A stretch of 64,000 nucleotides of DNA from Ancylostoma caninum (GCA_037903475.1 JBAJFG010000248.1:1054001-1118000); one strand, 5' to 3'; counted from the stretch's first letter, positions 23,026 through 35,727 are shown. Numbers and translations: made by a program. The notes: generated by a model not told the origin, from the sequence alone.

Positions 23026-24905
23026 TCACGATGCAGAACTGTTCTTCCTTTGCTGTTGTACATAATTTTGGGCCACCCTGTTGTCGTTGACTAGCTATTG
23101 CTCTTCAAATAGCCGAACGAATTCGAAGAATCAACCTAGTTAAGATGGAGAAATAACTAAACTGAGCAAAGTGGGATCGAAATTATTAATAAAAATAGAA
23201 GGCTCATGAAGTATAGTTGACAGCATCATGTTGCAAATCAATTTCACGGCAATACTGAAAGAAGCACGAAGGATCTCTGGAATGTACTCACCGCCTTTGC
23301 CCATCTACGCATATACAAAAATCGAATATGATCCTCTTAACACCTCAACGACACTTATGATGATGTACGTATGAGGTGAATATGTACAGCACCTTTCTTC
23401 TCCTCTCCACCATTTCCACAACGAACGTATTGCATTTGAAATATTATTATTCTTTATCATCTTCCCAAATGAGTTACAATGCAGAGTGATTTGTGCACAA
23501 CACTTAAGCAACCAGCAGATCTAGGAATTGATGGAGTAGTATTTTGGAGGAGCAGCGCGAACATGGCAAAGCGCTGTCCATTCATCAAATCAGCTGTGGA
23601 TACAAAAGTTGGACCGTGAGCACATTTGTAGACATGTGAAAAACTTGTTTTGTCTCTGAGCTGGTTTCTTAGTTTAATTCGTGAGGATAGTTTTCGGAAT
23701 TAATTTGAACACAACCAACGGTCACGACAATTGTCGGGCGCAGAAATGCAGCAGTCATGGGAAGTGCATTTTGCAGACAAACACCACATAAGTTCCGAAG
23801 ATTCTTGCTTTTCAATCATCCACATTCTACACATCATGTACGTATTTGGAACTGTCTCTGTTCCTTCTTCTTGGAAGTTCTTAACAGTAATAGTATTCTT
23901 TCTTCCCTTGTTTTTTCGTTCTCCTGCAAATACTAGTGAATCATTTAAAATGGCCATTATACACCCAGAACTGGAGATGACTGCGAAGGGATAGGTCCAT
24001 CCATTTTGACTTTCCGTTCGTATATGTTAGGCGTTGTTTCAACCTCTACCTACTGTCGTAATTTTCAATTTTTTAAGATTAATTTTGGTATTCTATTTTG
24101 AATTTTGGCATCTACTCTCTGAAATAATGAGAAAGCGATTGTAATAGGAAGAGGCCGATTCAAAAAAGAAAATGAAAGAGGGGGATTCACCTTGGTGGGC
24201 GCAAGGGAGAAAAAGTGACGCACTGTAGTAAATTTCCCTTCCATTGTTCTCTGCTAGCTTGTATCTAATGGCCATTACCTTAAACAAGGTACTGTAAGTG
24301 ATCTCAGCTCAAGAACCATGCTCACATTCCAAGGCTGCCATGAGAGAGAGTGAGAGAGTCCAAAGAAACTCTAAGTTGCATGCCGATCGGGGAATGTTTT
24401 GATAGCTTGATGCATTCAGGGCAAATCGATGATCGCGCAGCCATTCAAATGGCCGAGGGACGAAGCTGGAGGGGGACGGACCAACAGCGCAGACGGCCGC
24501 AGGACACCATCCGCAGGACACCGAAGGAACTCACCACGTCATCACTCCCTATGATCTATTGCCGTATTGTGTACGACTGTATTCTGTACGCTATGTATTG
24601 CTGTCATAAGGATGAACTATTAGTGAACGCTGGTCCTATTACATTCATACCACCGGCCTCGTTTACTGTACGTAGTCAAAGAAGTGTTGATTGCAGTAAC
24701 CTATCTACGATGAGACAAGCTTCGAGTGCTAAAGCTCTTCCTCAACTTTAATCTCAATGTGGTGGCCAATGAAGCACAAATGAAATGTGAAATGTCTTCT
24801 AGGTGTCCTAGTGTCTATGACATCAACCAGACTGAATATAAGTGCGAATGCGATGTTGGCTACACTGGTGATGATTGTCTCTCAACACCATCCAGTTCAA
24901 GTTAA

Positions 24906-27900
24906 CCATAGTATTCATGACGGGACATCGCCAGAGAAGCTAGAAGCCGGATTTTCTAGTCAGCAAACCTGTTTAATTTTTCCAATTGCTCAGGACGATT
25001 CATTGGTTAAAATGAATTGTGTGGATAAAATACACTGTTGTCATCTCAGCTGAAGAAATTCGAGCAGAATCAATGCGCATTCGAACTTTTATCCCACCAC
25101 CTCCTCTCCGGAAAATTTCCAGATTACAAATAAAAAAATATAAAATACACGTAATTCTCCAGAAAATTAACGATTTCTGTGATAAATTGGGGAATTCTGC
25201 TGAGAAAAGAACGCGAAAATTGCTGAGTGTTAACTGTTACGGCAGCACTAGAACCCCATCATCGGGAACGCAGGGCATCTCTAATGTAAATCAAAGAGTG
25301 ATGTTGCGCCGCAAGGGGTATATCAAAGTGCAGAGAATCAGTCTCTACCACCTCTTCTGATAGCAATTCTAGCGCATCCCACCTTCCAAGAAACCAGTTG
25401 ACGTGCTCTGTACATCAAGAGGGTGAATTTTCCTTTTGTCAAAATGGAATATTTACGCGCATTAAACAAATTCACTTGTATTTGTTGTAGTGAAGACAAG
25501 TGCAGTATTTTGAACTTTAGAACATAGATAACGCACTTCTGAAGGTGAAAAGGCAATGACAACAATTAGTGAAGATACAGAGAATCTGCTCGAACATGCG
25601 CACGGTACAAATTCGAGCAGATTTCGCTCATTTTTTTTTGAGTAAATACCAGCAGATTCTGTTAGAGTTTACCTGAAGTGAAAGCTCTAGTAGAACTTGC
25701 TCATTTTTCATGAAAATTCGAGTGGATTCTACTCGAAGCCGTGAGATTCCCACGACTCAATCGGATTTCTCTTATTTTCAGAGTTTTTTAAACTAAATTC
25801 GCAAAAAAAACCAGAGAAACGAAGAGTTCAAATCATTCCCAGCATTCTTCGGCAATTACGGTACCAAGACGGGGGCAGGAAAAAGAATTCTATGAAATGC
25901 GGCAATTTCTTCCGAGTTAGCACGGCAATTACCTCATCTTCTTGGCAACGGTAGAATCTTGTGAGTTGTTTCCACTGCAGCGCACGTACCTTCTTCACAA
26001 GAACAATGCCCAACTTCCCAAATAATGGAAGTCATACAAAACTTGTGTTTTTAAGAATTTTCATGTGGATATTGAGATTTCAAGTTTCAACCCCTTCAAT
26101 ATGCGAGTTTTCGGCGTTGTAACGCCACTCTCAAGCTTAGAACATACAAAACATTGCAGGGGAGAAGAGGAACTACAGATGTAGAACAAGAGCGCCCCAC
26201 TCAGCGGTGGTTGAAAAGCAACTGAGAAGGTTGGTGATGGAATGACTAGGAAATCAGTCTTAGTGCTTCAAGCTGTTCATTTTTGCTACCGATCTGAGGT
26301 GATCTTCTTATCTCCTCTGCTCCCATCATTTTCCGTCCCAATGGGTTCTTGAGAAAGCGGTGGAGAACCGTGAACTCAAACTCTGGTGGGCGTTCTTGGG
26401 CATGGACAAGTGTGCGATGCCGGAAGAAACTGCTCTCAGCGTTTTTGGTTTTTTTGTGTTTTTTTTTTTGCAAGCGGCCCAAACTTTGGATTTGGTTTCA
26501 TTGGGCCAGGAAGTCGAAAACACGGAAATTTTCTGCGGAAGTCTGCCGTGAATATTCAAACAACACTTTCTTATAGGAGTGCAAGAGATTTTCATTTCCT
26601 TCTTTTCCTCGTTTTTGCGAAAAGATTTTCATTTTTTTTTCGCAAGAACAGATTTCTAAGAAGGTAGAATTGATGCAGAGAGCGTGCTTCTCCCCTGAAT
26701 TAAGGATCAAAAGGCTTTCTACAATGAACACACGGAATTCTACATCATAAATAGATGGAATGATCGCCAATATGTCAACTCACCTCTGTCCTCGTAACCG
26801 AAAGATCTCGAGGGCAAAATCCTAAAATTTTTATTCCATTTTGAAACAACAGAACTCCATTAAGAAAAAAACAGTCTTTTATATTAGGATTATAATATCT
26901 TCGTAATGAGCAGACCACTGTCCTAATTCTTATTGCAAACGCAATATTGTGAAAGGAAACAAGAAGCAACTGAAACGACTTAGCTGAGAAAGGGTGCGGC
27001 CTTGTTTCCTATGTCTTTGTTCAAGCCTTGGGTCCATACACGTATCTCCTTATGAATGAATGCATGTATAGAAATACTGGTAAAAAGTGTATTTTCTGTG
27101 CTTGGTAATGAGCACACTATTCTACTCAAGGTGGTAATGATGGTGATCCACCGCTTCACAGGATGAAATTAAACGCAATTTCATTTTACAGTAAACAATG
27201 CACTTCAGTGTTTCACTGTACGTAGCCGTTATCTGACTCAGAATTCGCTGTCTACTCGTTCTCCGTTTCATGTTGAGCCTCATCTGAACTCTCCATTGTT
27301 GCCGAGCAAGTGCACGTAGACGAACAAATCGCTTCCACTAGATACAACGTACCATAGACGAGGACTGTGCGGTTACGGAACTGTCGGAATTCTAGTTGAC
27401 GAATTCTCTGAAACACAATTCTCTCATAAGAAGGTGTGCGCGCCATCCTAATCCGCCGTAAATCGTCGAAGCTTCAAATCTTCGTTAACCCATTGGCGAC
27501 CGCGCGCTTTTGTGCATGCTTTTGTGCGTGTGTCTGACGCGTGGGACCAACGCCCCTTTCAAGAGTGCGGTACTCGTGGAGTTCCACACTGTTATGATAA
27601 GATAATTAGGATCAAAACTGATCTTTCCGCGGAAATAATTTGAAATCTAGTTTCAAAAGGTTACTGGTACCAGCGGACCAGAAAAGGAGAGAATCTAAAT
27701 GCTTCTGGATTCCATTAGGCTGAAAGAACTTTGTAAAAAGGCTCATCGGTGAGCCACGCGGTCGTCAATGGGTTAAGAGCAAAGACAGTCGAGATTTCCT
27801 GGAACAGGAGGATTCCTTGTATTACAGCAAAATTGGAAAAAAATGAATGATTAAGAATGAATCATTCATAGGTTCTCCAGTCAAGGTAAATCTGTTGCAG
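24906..27900. other. Intergenic, nothing recognised
   Basis: AT-rich sequence following the hyaluronidase pseudogene. Short overlapping ORFs occur on both strands (e.g. 26246-26770) without motifs or splice structure that could be joined. No RNA gene or transposon end was identified. Confidence 0.4.
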
Positions 27901-27919
27901 GAAGGCAGCCTGGGCAACA

Positions 27920-28085
27920 TGATTCGGAGAATACAAAGCCTAGCAGCATTCCAGAGTCCGCCATCCTCTCCTCAATTGCTGCTCGAGCTTTGCTTTCTCT
28001 AGCAGAAATTGACGGAGGATGGTGGCTGCTGAGGGGAAGGACGACAGCAATTGGGAGATTATACAGCTAATCTTAGTGCTCAACG
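27920..28085. repeat. Hairpin-MITE family member (AGCAGCATT / AATTGCTGC type)
   Basis: CCATCCTCTCCTCAATTGCTGCT and a facing GACAGCAATTGGGAG arm resemble the copies at 51150-51310 and 54829-55079. Confidence 0.5.
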
Positions 28086-28339
28086 TACCACACTCTTCTT
28101 GCTGCTATTCCCTTTACATAGTATTAAGTTCTATACAGGTCAAAGACCTCACTACAGGTTTCAACAAATGTGCCTGAATGTGATGTGAGGGTTCAACATG
28201 TATGTACATTAAAGATCTGAATTTTGGTATTTTTCGCAAAGCTTCGAGCACAACAATGGATAATAACTTCCTCAGAATTGTAGGGACGGCTCACGTTTGT
28301 AAAAAGAAACAAAAGAGCAGCAAGATAACCCAACGAGGC

Positions 28340-28805
28340 GATGCACCTTTATGTCCATTGGTGATAGATTTGGCGAGGTTCGTTTGGCAAACAGGTTTGC
28401 CAACTACTGAGGCAAACGAAATCCGTCAAATGTATTGGCAAACGAAACTCTCCAAGTGTATTACCACGCGAACCTTACCAATTGTATTGCATCATGAGCT
28501 TTGCCAGTTGTATCGACAAACAAAAGGGTTATCAACCGCGCAAAAATTTCGATATCATCAGGAACCGTTCTGTGATATAAATCTTCAGAGCCCGTGCTTT
28601 ACCAGCTCGGCCATTCGTATCCACATCATCGATGACTAAGTCTCCAACTAGATGTAAAAATGAAATAAACGTGTTATTGCACAAAATCGCTATCTTATCT
28701 TGCTATCCCGTAGGATGTATCGCCAACAGATTCTCTCGCCTTTTGTGTTGCCAGACGGAATCTTGATCCATTCTCCCAAAAAATGTGTTGTCATTGAACA
28801 CTAAG
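28340..28805. mobile_element. Degraded copy of the GGCGATACA TIR element
   Basis: Carries the same modules as 9258-9877 (TTTGGCAAACA, GTCAAATGTATTGGCAAACG, GCGCAAAAATTTCGATATCAT) and ends with TTGTCATTGAACA. On the minus strand at about 28593-28611 there is another tRNA-like A-box, TGGCCGAGCTGG. Confidence 0.6.
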
Positions 28806-29600
28806 GGTGGTAGTAAACCTACTGAAACTGTCAGTTAACTATGAACGTTAACTGGCAGCTAACTCCCAGCTCACGGGGAACTGCGGGAGAGTGATGTAAG
28901 CTTCATTGGAACGAACATGGTTCTTCAAGTATGATGCTTAAATAATATGACGAAAGGGGGACCATACTTGCAGGTGAACTCACAGTTCAAAATCGAACTA
29001 CGAGCTCACCATCACGCTGAACTTGCTGTCAGCATGGAACGATGGGACACGGAGAGCGAAAGAGTGTGCGGCGCGCGAGACGCAGACGGCGATCTCGTCG
29101 TTTCTCGAATTCCTCCACAGGTTTTTTTGCTCACGGATCGAGTTCGCGGTTGTAGCCAGTCGAGCGTGCACTGACTCCTTTTTGGTGAAAACGCATTTCC
29201 GGGTACACCCAGTTGATCGATGTTCCCACTGTCTCGTTCATCATGACCTTCCGCAGGAGATCATCGATGACTCCGATTTCCTAGTGGCTGATTTTGACAG
29301 CTGAGCCCTACACATTCCCGGATTGGATCCCACATATTTTATAGGCACGCAATTACATTTGTAAGCTTAACACATCAAAGTTAGATTGCGCGGAGGAGAT
29401 TCACTGGCCGCTTGGGGTATAATGGTCACATAAGGTCACGTTAGCACTCGAACCCATGGTTCAGAGGTATAACAGCATACTCCGAGGACAACGGGCATCC
29501 CATCTGTGAAGGTGAGAAACCTCTAAGGGTTTGAATGTTTTGCAAGAGCCTCATCATTCAAACACCACAGTTGTAAGTTAGCTCCTCAGGCACTTACACC
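28805..29600 (+). mobile_element. TIR element GGGTGGTAGTAAACCT, copy 1 (right end lost)
   Basis: Starts GGGTGGTAGTAAACCTACTG and matches, in opposite orientation, the complete copy at 60984-61863. Shared inner blocks include ACTGCGGGAGAGT-like sequence, a GC-rich GAGCGAAAGAGTGTGCGGCG stretch and CCTCTGAACCATGG-type sequence. The right terminal repeat is missing. Confidence 0.7.
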
Positions 29601-29624
29601 GATCAGGCGACAGCAAAACTGAGG

Positions 29625-29750
29625 TACCGGGCAGGCCCCGGCCTTTACTTTTACGACACCGGGCAGGCCCCAGTCAATGGTTTGAATGGAGCGGGCATAC
29701 CGGGCAGGCCGCTCACACGATTCTAGTACCGGGCAAGCCGACAGCAAAAC
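29625..29750. repeat. Short tandem repeat with core ACCGGGCAGGCC
   Basis: The 12-base core occurs three times and once as ACCGGGCAAGCC within about 130 bases, at irregular spacing. Confidence 0.75.
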
Positions 29751-29998
29751 CACTAGAAATAACCATAACCTAACACAAAATCAAGCAGGCATGAAGATGT
29801 TTGGCTTTTCTATTGAGCAGATCGTGAACCTGCTGAAAGGATGAATCAACTATTCGGTGTTTAGATGGTCTGGTAAATATTACGCCCAAGTTAGAAGATT
29901 GGCAATGGGACAACGACTGGCGCCTGTCCTCGCCATTGCATTCATGTCCAAAATCGAAAGTCCAGTCTTGCAAACCTCTATTGTCGATATATAGAAGA

Positions 29999-30922
29999 CT
30001 AGACGGCATACCCGGCTTCGCTCAGGTGTTTTACCACCCCGGCAATTTCACGCCAATGAGGACAATTGCTAGTGCCGAGAAATTCATTGCAGATGCCTGT
30101 AATTTTGCTGGTAAACATTTTAGCAGGCTCATGTAACCCTCTTCCACCGAGCCGTACGCGAAAGTCAGTAATGTTATTTCAGTGGCAATGTTCGTGGAAA
30201 GCAGTTGCCATATTTGTACTTAGGGTTTCGCGTTTTCGATTGATCCAGTGAATACATTCTTACCATGTCCCTTTCCAAAAGCGGGAAAAGAGCAGAAGGA
30301 GGTAATGAGTCGATATATCCGTGGAGAATAGTTGTCATATTCGTGTGCAGCGCAATAGAAAATCCCAGTAGACAGTCTTCACCGGCTCATGGACGAAAAT
30401 GGCGAAAAATCAAGCCAATAATTCGATATTCTGCGCAAAATTTATCATATTCGTGTTTAGCGTATTGGGGAATCCCAGTAACCATGTCCACGCCGCCCCT
30501 GGGCGAAAATAGCGAAAAATCAAGAAATCGATGAATCGATATTCCGTGCAAAACGGTTATCATATTCGTGTTCAGCGCATTGACAAATCCCAGTGGACCT
30601 GCCCCTACCGACTCTCGGGCAGAAATATCGAAGAGACAATAAAATCGATAAATGGATATTTCGTGCAAAACGCTTATCATATTCGTGTTCATCGCATTGA
30701 CAAAGCCCAGCAGACCTGTCGTCGCCTCCCCCCTGAGCCAAAGTAGCGAAAAATCAATGAAATCGATACATGCCCGGCAAGAAGTAGCCTAAAACCTCCG
30801 CCGGCCCATGAGGAATAAGCATACGAAGTTTGATCCCTATCGGTTCACCCTCCGCGTTTTCTATAAGGAACGTACATAAATACACACACTCACGCACATA
30901 CATTCTATTTTATATATAGAGA
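29999..30922. repeat. Tandem-repeat element (about 120-bp units) nested in PLE 2
   Basis: Begins AGACTAGACGGCATACCCGG and ends in ACATACATTC...TATATATAGA. Four to five units of about 115-120 bases at 30290-30780 each contain CATATTCGTGTTCAGCGCAT and GAAAAATCAATAAAATCGAT-like sequence. TATATAGA on both sides looks like an 8-bp target duplication. A sister copy lies at 49205-50010. Confidence 0.7.
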
Positions 30923-32232
30923 TTGCTTCATCGTTTGCTCGACCCAGGGAGAATGGACGAGTGCTTCGAACTGTTAAAGGCACGCTCAGAACATATAAAA
31001 CTCAAATGCGAAAACCCTGAACATGACCATTTCTTAACATCCAAGTGCTCAAGGAGTAAATGAAACTGGTATCGTAAGCACAACAACAAAAACATCATCG
31101 TTCACTACCTCTCGGCGCACCCAACAGAAACAAAAAGAGCACTGTTATGAAATCTGTTGAGGACCGCAATTGGCCCTGTACAGGCGCTGAAGAGGTGAAG
31201 GAATCGCTCGAGCTGGCAAGAAAAATAGCCACCTTCAATGTTTACGAACCCACACGTCCCCACAGAAAACCCACCGTCGCCACAAAAAATCGCAATTTCG
31301 GACGGGCAACCAGGCTCTTCTAAATAAAACACCATTCTTCTTCCCATTCATCTGCGATGGGGTAAACACTGCAATCAGGCAGTGTCTAAGGAAGGCGAAC
31401 CTGAATAATCTGGTTGCAGTTGTGGAGTTGCCTCCACATAATCTCAGACGTGCACTTGTCCGGAATCTGTTGTACGACCGTGTTTGTATGATGCCGGACC
31501 GTGTGATTTGCCCAGAGGGAAAGCAGGGGAAAAGCGGGAGTAGTCTATCCGATAACCTGCAAAGAGTGCGGCGACGAGTATAGTCCTTGTCGAAAAGATA
31601 GACGGATTCCGTCACTGCACAAACGCGGCGGGACCTGAACGACGGATGCGGAGAGTGCATGCTCCAAGTGAGAGGGTCCAGTAGGTCCCAGCGCGATTCT
31701 GCGACCACGACGATATGAAACCGCACGCGCAATCCGTCTATCTTTTCGACAAGGACTGTACATTGGCGAAACAGCACATCCGCTATGTGCTCGCGTAAGA
31801 GAACATTTAGATGCAAAAGCTAAATCTCGCCCCTCCAACGCATTGAGTAGCCACCGCATAAACTGCCTTGGTGGAGAAGATTTTGCTATTAAGGTCACGA
31901 TCCTGGCCTATAAGAGTCAAATATCTGCGCGCAAAACTCTTGAGCCACTCCGGATAAACACTAAGACCCCTAGATGAACCGCAAAGAGAAATGCATTTCT
32001 ATCACACGGGAACTAGAACCCTATCTACAGATCCTGTTCTGATCTTTGAATGTGGGTCTAGAATAGCGGTCTCGTTGACAATAAAGCGGTCACATCCACC
32101 AGCACCACCCTGTGGATCGTGGAATAGGTACGGTAGCTTTTCTTCGGTTAGTGTTATTGCGTGGGGGTTCAAGAATTCGTGCGGTGTTGAAGAGGCGTTT
32201 GTTCGGATAACCTGCTCGATATTGCCCTCTTT

Positions 32233-32279
32233 CAGGCTCTGAAGAAGGCGATTCTGCCAAAACGCGTCAGCCTAATAAA
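32233..32279 (+). ncRNA. Hammerhead-ribozyme-like motif at the PLE 2 3' end
   Basis: CAGGCT, then CTGAAGA, then a GGC/GCC stem, then AAAAC, then GTC, then AGCCT that pairs with the AGGCT at the start. AATAAA follows at 32274. The core differs from the hammerhead consensus at the first base of GAAA, so this copy may be inactive. Confidence 0.5.
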
Positions 32280-32354
32280 AGTTTCTACCAACCTCGTGCT
32301 GGCTTAACAAAAGTACGCTTAACAATGTTTACACTGTTTGAATTTTCACACCTC

Positions 32355-32625
32355 TAGTACAAATAACAAAAAGCGTAAACTTTCGTGTGTGAATCCGATT
32401 CCAAAATACCAGTGTGTGAATCCGATGTTAATCCAAATAACAAAAAGCGTAAACTTTCGTGTGTGTGAATCCGGTTCCAAAATAGGGTGTGTATCCAATT
32501 CCAAAATACTAGTGTGTGAATCCGATGTTAATCCAAATAACAAAAAGCGTATACTTTCGTGTGTGTGAATCCGGTTCCAAAATAGGGTGTGTGAATCCGA
32601 TTCCAAAATACCGCACTAATGAGGT
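32355..32625. repeat. Minisatellite, 100-bp period with GTGTGTGAATCCG submotifs
   Basis: AATAACAAAAAGCGTA recurs at about 32364, 32435 and 32535. The last two are exactly 100 bases apart. Between them are GTGTGTGAATCCGGTTCCAA units in several variants. Confidence 0.85.
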
Positions 32626-33008
32626 GTTTGGATAGTTTTACTGTGCTAATGGAATGACGCTCGGGAATGTATATGTACATGCGCTCTCGCAAGCTTTCTG
32701 TTGGTTTTAGATTCGAATCAGAGGATTCAAGCTCAGAAAGTAGGTTGGCAAGGACTGATATTCAATGACATGAGATGTGCGAATATGGATGCCTTCAATT
32801 CCATCCCCATAAAAATCATAACTGGAGTTTGTTGATCAATTTTAGTCACATATCCTACAATGTTGCAGACGATCTACTGTTACTAACAGCTATAAATTGA
32901 AGAACGCTAACTTTAACCCTATATCTCACCAAAAAACTCTGTGTCCGAAATTATTTGCGTTGAAGTTATTACAGTTCAAACAGTGTTACCATTATTTTGG
33001 GAACGTCT

Positions 33009-34260
33009 TTAATAACATGTATACGGATGAAAATCCATCGGTCTGGTTCGCACTGTCATTTCAATCTCTTCTCCTAATGCAGTTCCGATTTTAAAAGGAA
33101 CAGTATGAGTTGCGAACGTTTCAATACGTCCACCAATTCCCGAAATTGAACATTTTTCGGTCATATGCTTTGGTAGACCAAACAGTTCTACGAGCTGCTC
33201 ATTTCTTTGTGCACCTGAGTCAAAAACGAAAAGAACCTTCGCGTACTGTTGCTTTCCTGCATTCCATACGCTGCCCTCGGCTTTCATAGCACGAGCTGTT
33301 CGCTTGTTGAACTCTTGGCGCGACGGTTAGAGTTTATGGAAGTATCCACGCATATTTGTGCACTAATTGATGCATGTTTTCTGCGATCAGATTGTTTAGA
33401 TTGTTTGACCTCTTACCGACCTCTGACCTCTTACAGTAATTTTGACAGTTCCCTCGATCTGGTTGAGTGAAGAGCATGTGCTTTGGCTGTATTTTGTTAG
33501 CATAAATATTATGCGGCCTGTATTTCTTGAAACACAGACTGACATGGTGTTTCTGGCAACACTGTGCACAGTCTTGTTTTTGGCAGTCAAAACTGTTATG
33601 TATTTGTGAGAAACACTTCTAGCAGCGACTCTGTTCTTTGAATGCTTTTCGGAGCATGCTTTGATCGCTGACGGTAGGGCATCGTGAGGGTGAGTGATCA
33701 CCCTTGTGGCAAAATATCTATCCCTCACCGTAATTGGGTCGATAGTTGGGGTGCTTTGCGCTAGAATGTATGATGCTGCCGTTGTTTTTCTGGCATAATC
33801 TGCCTTCACTGTATCTTTTTTTACGGCTCTTTTTCGAGAGCTGCCTTTGGTCCACCTTTGTGTTGATCCGAGTATGGCGCCTGTAAAAATGACGGCATTG
33901 ACACAAATTTTCTATTTTACTCGGCAATTTCTGCAATATTTTGAACGATTACTGAATCGTCTTTTGTTGTAGCACATACTTTTTGAGCTCTAGGTTTTGG
34001 ATATTCTAGGTGATTCTCCATATCTTCTTGAATCGTATTAGATTCCTTGAGGGGGTAAAATAGCGATGAGCTCGTTTGCTTCCGTTATTGATGTGTGCAG
34101 CTCAGATTCTTTCGTTATTTGGCAAATTTCCGCTAGAATCTCCAGATTCTCAGAGTTGTCCTCGCAGTTTTTGTACTCATCTGCACAATTTCTGAAGGTC
34201 CTCTTTTGCCTCATTGATTCGTAGGATGCTACTTTGTAGTAACGATGTTGTGGAGCGACA
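33009..34260 (-). pseudogene. BEL/Pao retrotransposon gag-protease remnant
   Basis: Minus strand. At about 33440-33730, serial Cys/His knuckles read CHKGDH...C, CFSQIH...DC and CAQCCQKHH...LC, the arrangement seen in BEL/Pao gag, with an in-frame stop between two of them. At 33009-33287 a retropepsin-like segment follows, VLFVFDSGAQRNEQL with the DSGA catalytic motif and SGIGGRIETF. Upstream (34200-34260) is a gag-N-like helix with SLLQSSILRINEAKEDLQ. No reverse transcriptase follows and no LTR pair was identified, so it is a truncated relic. Confidence 0.75.
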
Positions 34261-34261
34261 T

Positions 34262-35290
34262 TTCGCTTAATCTACTCTATATTCTGCACTCTTTGCACTC
34301 TCTTTGTGAAAATTTACTACTTTTCTTAGCGATCTGACGCTAAGGACAATGGGAATTCTGTGGAAGTAAAGTGCCATGGCTTTTTTGGCCCGCTTCAGAA
34401 AGGTTCCCGTGAGATTTGTCGTTCAGATACGACTATGTGCGTTGCAATTAGCGCACGCAAGCGCTAACTGTAGTGCCAGTTAGGCTGAGTTGAATCTCTA
34501 TCGATTCTGGATCCTTGACTGGATCCGTGGTCTTAGGTCACTTTGGCTCCTAGGATAGATTTCGCTAACCTCTTACGGCATAGGGTGGGCCGTGAAATTG
34601 CTCTGGTGTAAGCTGTTTGCTGCTCTGGTGTGAGCTGCTGTTACTCCTGGCCCCGAAGTTAGTACGCTTTGGCACGGGAGATTTGGTTGCTCTGATCTGA
34701 GCTAGTCTCTTCTCAAGGCTCCAGAGTTGTTACGCTCTGACGCAGGAGGAATGGCTTTATTTTAGCCGATGCACCGAATTTTGTGAGCACTGAGACTTTT
34801 GGACTTTTCTTGTCCGTATGTGCGATAAACGCGGTGGTTCAGTGGATATTTATTATATACTGGACAATAGAGAGTGAGTGAGAGGAGTAAAGTGAGTAAT
34901 GAGCACCTCGTCGGGCTTACAGCATCATTCTGACTAAGAACAAGTAGCTCTGACATGAGTCGGGTCAGCCCCGCCTCTCCAAAGGAGATAGAGTATCGGC
35001 GGTGAACATGAATACTACAACGGTCATCGATCTGTCGATGATAACAGTGGGGCGGCTAAGAGGTCATCGCCACAGCCAGGGCTCGCCTCATTCTAAAAAT
35101 CTTGTGGAGATCTGACTAGCAAGAACAAAGGTTATGCTGTACAGCACATACTACCTGAGCAGCAAGATCTAAAGTTGGTCATTTTAGCGCTGTTCAATGT
35201 GAACCGCTATATGTTTACATCGCCATCGAATAGAATCCAGATTGTTCCATGTTCGCCTGTCTTTGAGTCTTGGCATTATAACTCTCAACG
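34262..35290. other. Possible LTR or intergenic sequence
   Basis: No ORF of note. 34380-34760 has repeated GCTCTGGTGTGAGCTG-like and CTGATCTGAGCT phrases. It could be LTR sequence of the neighbouring BEL/Pao relic, but no matching second LTR was seen. Confidence 0.25.
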
Positions 35291-35727
35291 TTAACATTGA
35301 ACAACCTGAAACTTAACAAAATAAAAAAAAACGAAAGAAAGTTTAGCGTTCAAACCGCAAGAACCAAATTCATCGGTAGACTTCAAGTTCGGTGTATTCG
35401 CAACATCAGTTTTTCCGATCCTGACACATTACTCGAAAAACCGGCTGCTTACCAATCTTTCTATTGCACAACGCCGTGGTCTACGTGAAATACGTCGTTT
35501 TGCGTTGTGGGATAGATAAAGATTTCGACAAGCGACAAAGGAGGGGAATTTGTCGTTATATCTTGCGAACTAGATATGGCAATAACTAAATACCATCTAG
35601 AAGACCATGAAACATATGTGCCGTCATCTGCCGCTAAGTTCCAAAAACAATATCGCCGGCTAAATAGGGTGGGGGTTGAAACAGCAAAGTCTGCAGGATT
35701 ACATAAGTGCATAATTATCCGCCTTAA

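Larger units (their letters stand above)
10355..24905 (+). pseudogene. Hyaluronidase (GH56) pseudogene, tandem paralogue of the intact copy
   Basis: Seen: exon-like blocks in the same order and phase as the intact copy: 10355-10436 (AFWNFPSQTC), 12319-12415 (FGEKVAIFYEFGFGRYPY), 12470-12612 (LAVIDFEEWLPL), 18056-18202 (AKWGFYGFPYC), 19605-19698 (ALYPSIYLGF), about 23234-23368 (LPIYAYTKIEY), 23485-23615 (GIDGVVFW), 23698-23787 (first EGF half) and 24803-24905 (last EGF half with stop). Exon 1 and the equivalent of exon 5 were not found. Lesions: the second block (12319-12415) is 16 nt shorter than its counterpart and frameshifted. The third (12470-12612) is 1 nt short and needs a frame change near its 5' end. 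Donors have become TT (18203), AC (19699) and AT (23788). Acceptors have become TG before 23234 and GG before 23698. The catalytic D-F-E is still readable. Inferred: a dead duplicate. A reader wanting a functional gene would need RNA evidence. Confidence 0.88.
29785..32280 (+). mobile_element. Penelope-like element 2, degenerate, with a nested insertion
   Basis: RT fragment at 29890-29970 (RRLAMGQRLAPVLAIAFMSK), typical of Penelope-like elements. It is interrupted at a TATATAG site by a 0.92-kb repeat (about 29999-30922) and resumes at 30924 (DCFIVCSTQGE, ECFELLKARSEHIKLKCENP). Further on are LVRNLLYDRVCMMPDRVICP-type sequence (31460-31510) and a GIY-YIG endonuclease, LYIGETAHPLCARVREHL, at 31769-31822. 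A 3' motif ends in AATAAA at 32274. A partly duplicated GIY-YIG start (CKECGDEYS, near 31560) suggests an internal rearrangement. Multiple stops; inactive. Confidence 0.8.

Noticed and set aside
33396..33936. 137- and 72-codon minus-strand ORFs as independent genes
   Set aside because: They are other-frame readings of the BEL/Pao gag region, whose true frame shows the Cys/His knuckles.
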